From: Myxococcales bacterium
GTDB lineage: Bacteria; Myxococcota; Polyangia; Polyangiales; Polyangiaceae
Length of the DNA stretch: 13,079 nt
Direction: 5' to 3'
Assembly: GCA_003151595.1 (NCBI GenBank)
Contig: PLXW01000122.1
Location: 1 to 13,079, forward strand
Part shown: in pieces, positions 12,291 to 13,079 of the stretch
How the letters are laid out: every line of letters begins with the position of its first letter
How positions within the stretch are numbered: the first letter of the stretch is position 1
Notes under the pieces: generated by a model
What the model was told of the DNA's origin: nothing
Database searches by the model: none
What the model saw: the letters and a program-made list of their open reading frames with translations, nothing else
Program-made: the position numbers and the translations under genes

Positions 12291-13079
12291 ATGACCGCTG
12301 CACCACTGAAGAAAGAACCGCTCCCCGACCTTCCTGCTGACTCGGCTCCGCTTCCGCCCGTGGCGACGCACGACGAGATTCGCCGGTGCGTGGAGATCCT
12401 GGAGTCGTTCGTGGTCGACCGCGTGCGTCTCAGCGACGTGCCGGAAGACGTTCGCGTCGCGCTCCTGATGGCGGCGGGGCGCGTGTCGCGGCCGATGCGG
12501 TACGAGCAGGTGCGCGCGGCGAAGGCGTTCCGGCGCATCGAGCGCAAGGCGCAGAAGGCGGCCGATCGCGAGACGCGCGCAGGGACCGAGATTCGCGCGG
12601 CGCGACGCGCGCCAGTGTTTGCGGCGCCGGCGCAGCTCGTCGGCGGGACCGAGGCGGGACCGAACGAAGTTCGCGAGCTGACCAAGCCGCGCAATTGCTA
12701 CGTGTGCAAGGTCGAGTTCCAGCGGCTGCACTTCTTCTACGACGCGATGTGCGCCGAGTGCGCGGAGCTGAACTATCAGAAGCGCTTTCAGACCGCGCCG
12801 CTCCACGGGAAGGTCGCGCTCATCACCGGTGCGCGCTTGAAGATCGGATACCGGGCATCGCTGATGATGCTTCGCGCAGGTGCGCGCGTGATCGTGACGA
12901 CGCGCTTCGCGCACGACGCGGCGGCGAGGTACGCGCGCGAAGAGGACTACGAAGACTGGCGCGACCGCCTTCAGGTGCACGGCCTGGATCTTCGCCACTC
13001 GCCGAGCGTGGAGATCTTCGCGCGCTTCATCCTCTCCACCGAGAAGCGCCTCGACATCCTCATCAACAACGCCGGCATC
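12291..13079 (+). CDS. Short-chain dehydrogenase with N-terminal four-cysteine module (3' end cut off)
   Basis: An open frame from ATG 12291 runs without a stop to the window end, giving the first 263 residues. Residues about 25-110 are helical and Arg/Ala-rich. Residues 133-165 carry CYVCK (C136/C139) and CAEC (C154/C157), separated by LHFFYD, a zinc-ribbon-like unit. A Rossmann SDR domain then starts: GKVALITGARLKIGYRAS (TG at 179-180, IG at 185-186), ARVIVTTRF, the acidic GLDLRHSP and the NNAGI motif (259-263) at the cut. The usual third glycine of TGxxxGIG is Lys-184. I recall similar CxxC-SDR proteins in actinobacteria, myxobacteria and some fungi/protists, function undetermined. The catalytic Ser-Tyr-Lys residues lie beyond the window. 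No good Shine-Dalgarno is present; a TATATC element lies 10 nt upstream of the start. Confidence 0.88.
   Translation, partial: MTAAPLKKEPLPDLPADSAPLPPVATHDEIRRCVEILESFVVDRVRLSDVPEDVRVALLMAAGRVSRPMRYEQVRAAKAFRRIERKAQKAADRETRAGTEIRAARRAPVFAAPAQLVGGTEAGPNEVRELTKPRNCYVCKVEFQRLHFFYDAMCAECAELNYQKRFQTAPLHGKVALITGARLKIGYRASLMMLRAGARVIVTTRFAHDAAARYAREEDYEDWRDRLQVHGLDLRHSPSVEIFARFILSTEKRLDILINNAGI

Noticed and set aside
12279..12998. A 239-codon minus-strand open frame at the right end
   Set aside because: The plus strand here encodes an SDR with recognisable Rossmann and CxxC motifs; the minus frame is an antisense shadow.

Overview
This GC-rich window has strong third-position G/C bias and is mostly coding. 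It looks like chromosome from a myxobacterium (Myxococcota, Polyangia/Myxococcia-like). The best lineage clue is a probable DUF2378/TIGR02265 protein, a family first defined as paralogs in Myxococcus xanthus. The many small lipoproteins with Gly/Pro-rich starts after the lipid cysteine, and an SDR with an added CxxC module, fit that origin. I see no phage, IS, integrase, CRISPR or RNA gene, and no shift in composition that suggests recent transfer.

Layout: (1) 87-3189, minus strand, is a tight run of four unfamiliar genes: a zinc-ribbon membrane protein, a lipoprotein, a START/SRPBCC-like protein and a 75-residue protein. The gaps are 45-84 bp, so they may be one transcript. (2) 3326-5782, minus strand, is a large sarcosine/dimethylglycine dehydrogenase-type flavoprotein (FAD domain plus folate-binding GcvT domains). 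(3) 5946-8060, plus strand and divergent from it, is a DEAD-box RNA helicase with a DbpA-type RNA-binding domain and two arginine-rich tandem-repeat linkers. (4) 8080-9492, minus strand, is a lipoprotein serpin. It is convergent with the helicase across a hairpin and divergent from a small Cys-rich lipoprotein (9718-10248). (5) 10259-10813, minus strand, is another lipoprotein, convergent with the previous one. (6) 10878-11423 is the DUF2378-like protein, 11503-12204 is aquaporin Z, and 12291 to the window end is a short-chain dehydrogenase with an N-terminal four-cysteine module, cut by the window edge.

The genes do not form one obvious pathway. The flavoprotein acts in one-carbon/glycine-betaine catabolism, the helicase in RNA remodelling, and the aquaporin in water flux. 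Four predicted lipoproteins (994-1874, 8080-9492, 9718-10248, 10259-10813) give the window a strong envelope theme. The most interesting items are the inhibitory-looking serpin with an unusually long reactive-centre loop, the CxxC-SDR, the zinc-ribbon membrane gene cluster, and several genes that lack a Shine-Dalgarno but have a -10-like hexamer almost touching the start codon. No clearly new defence or mobile system is visible. No gene-free stretch exceeds 300 bases; the longest is the 225-bp gap at 9493-9717.
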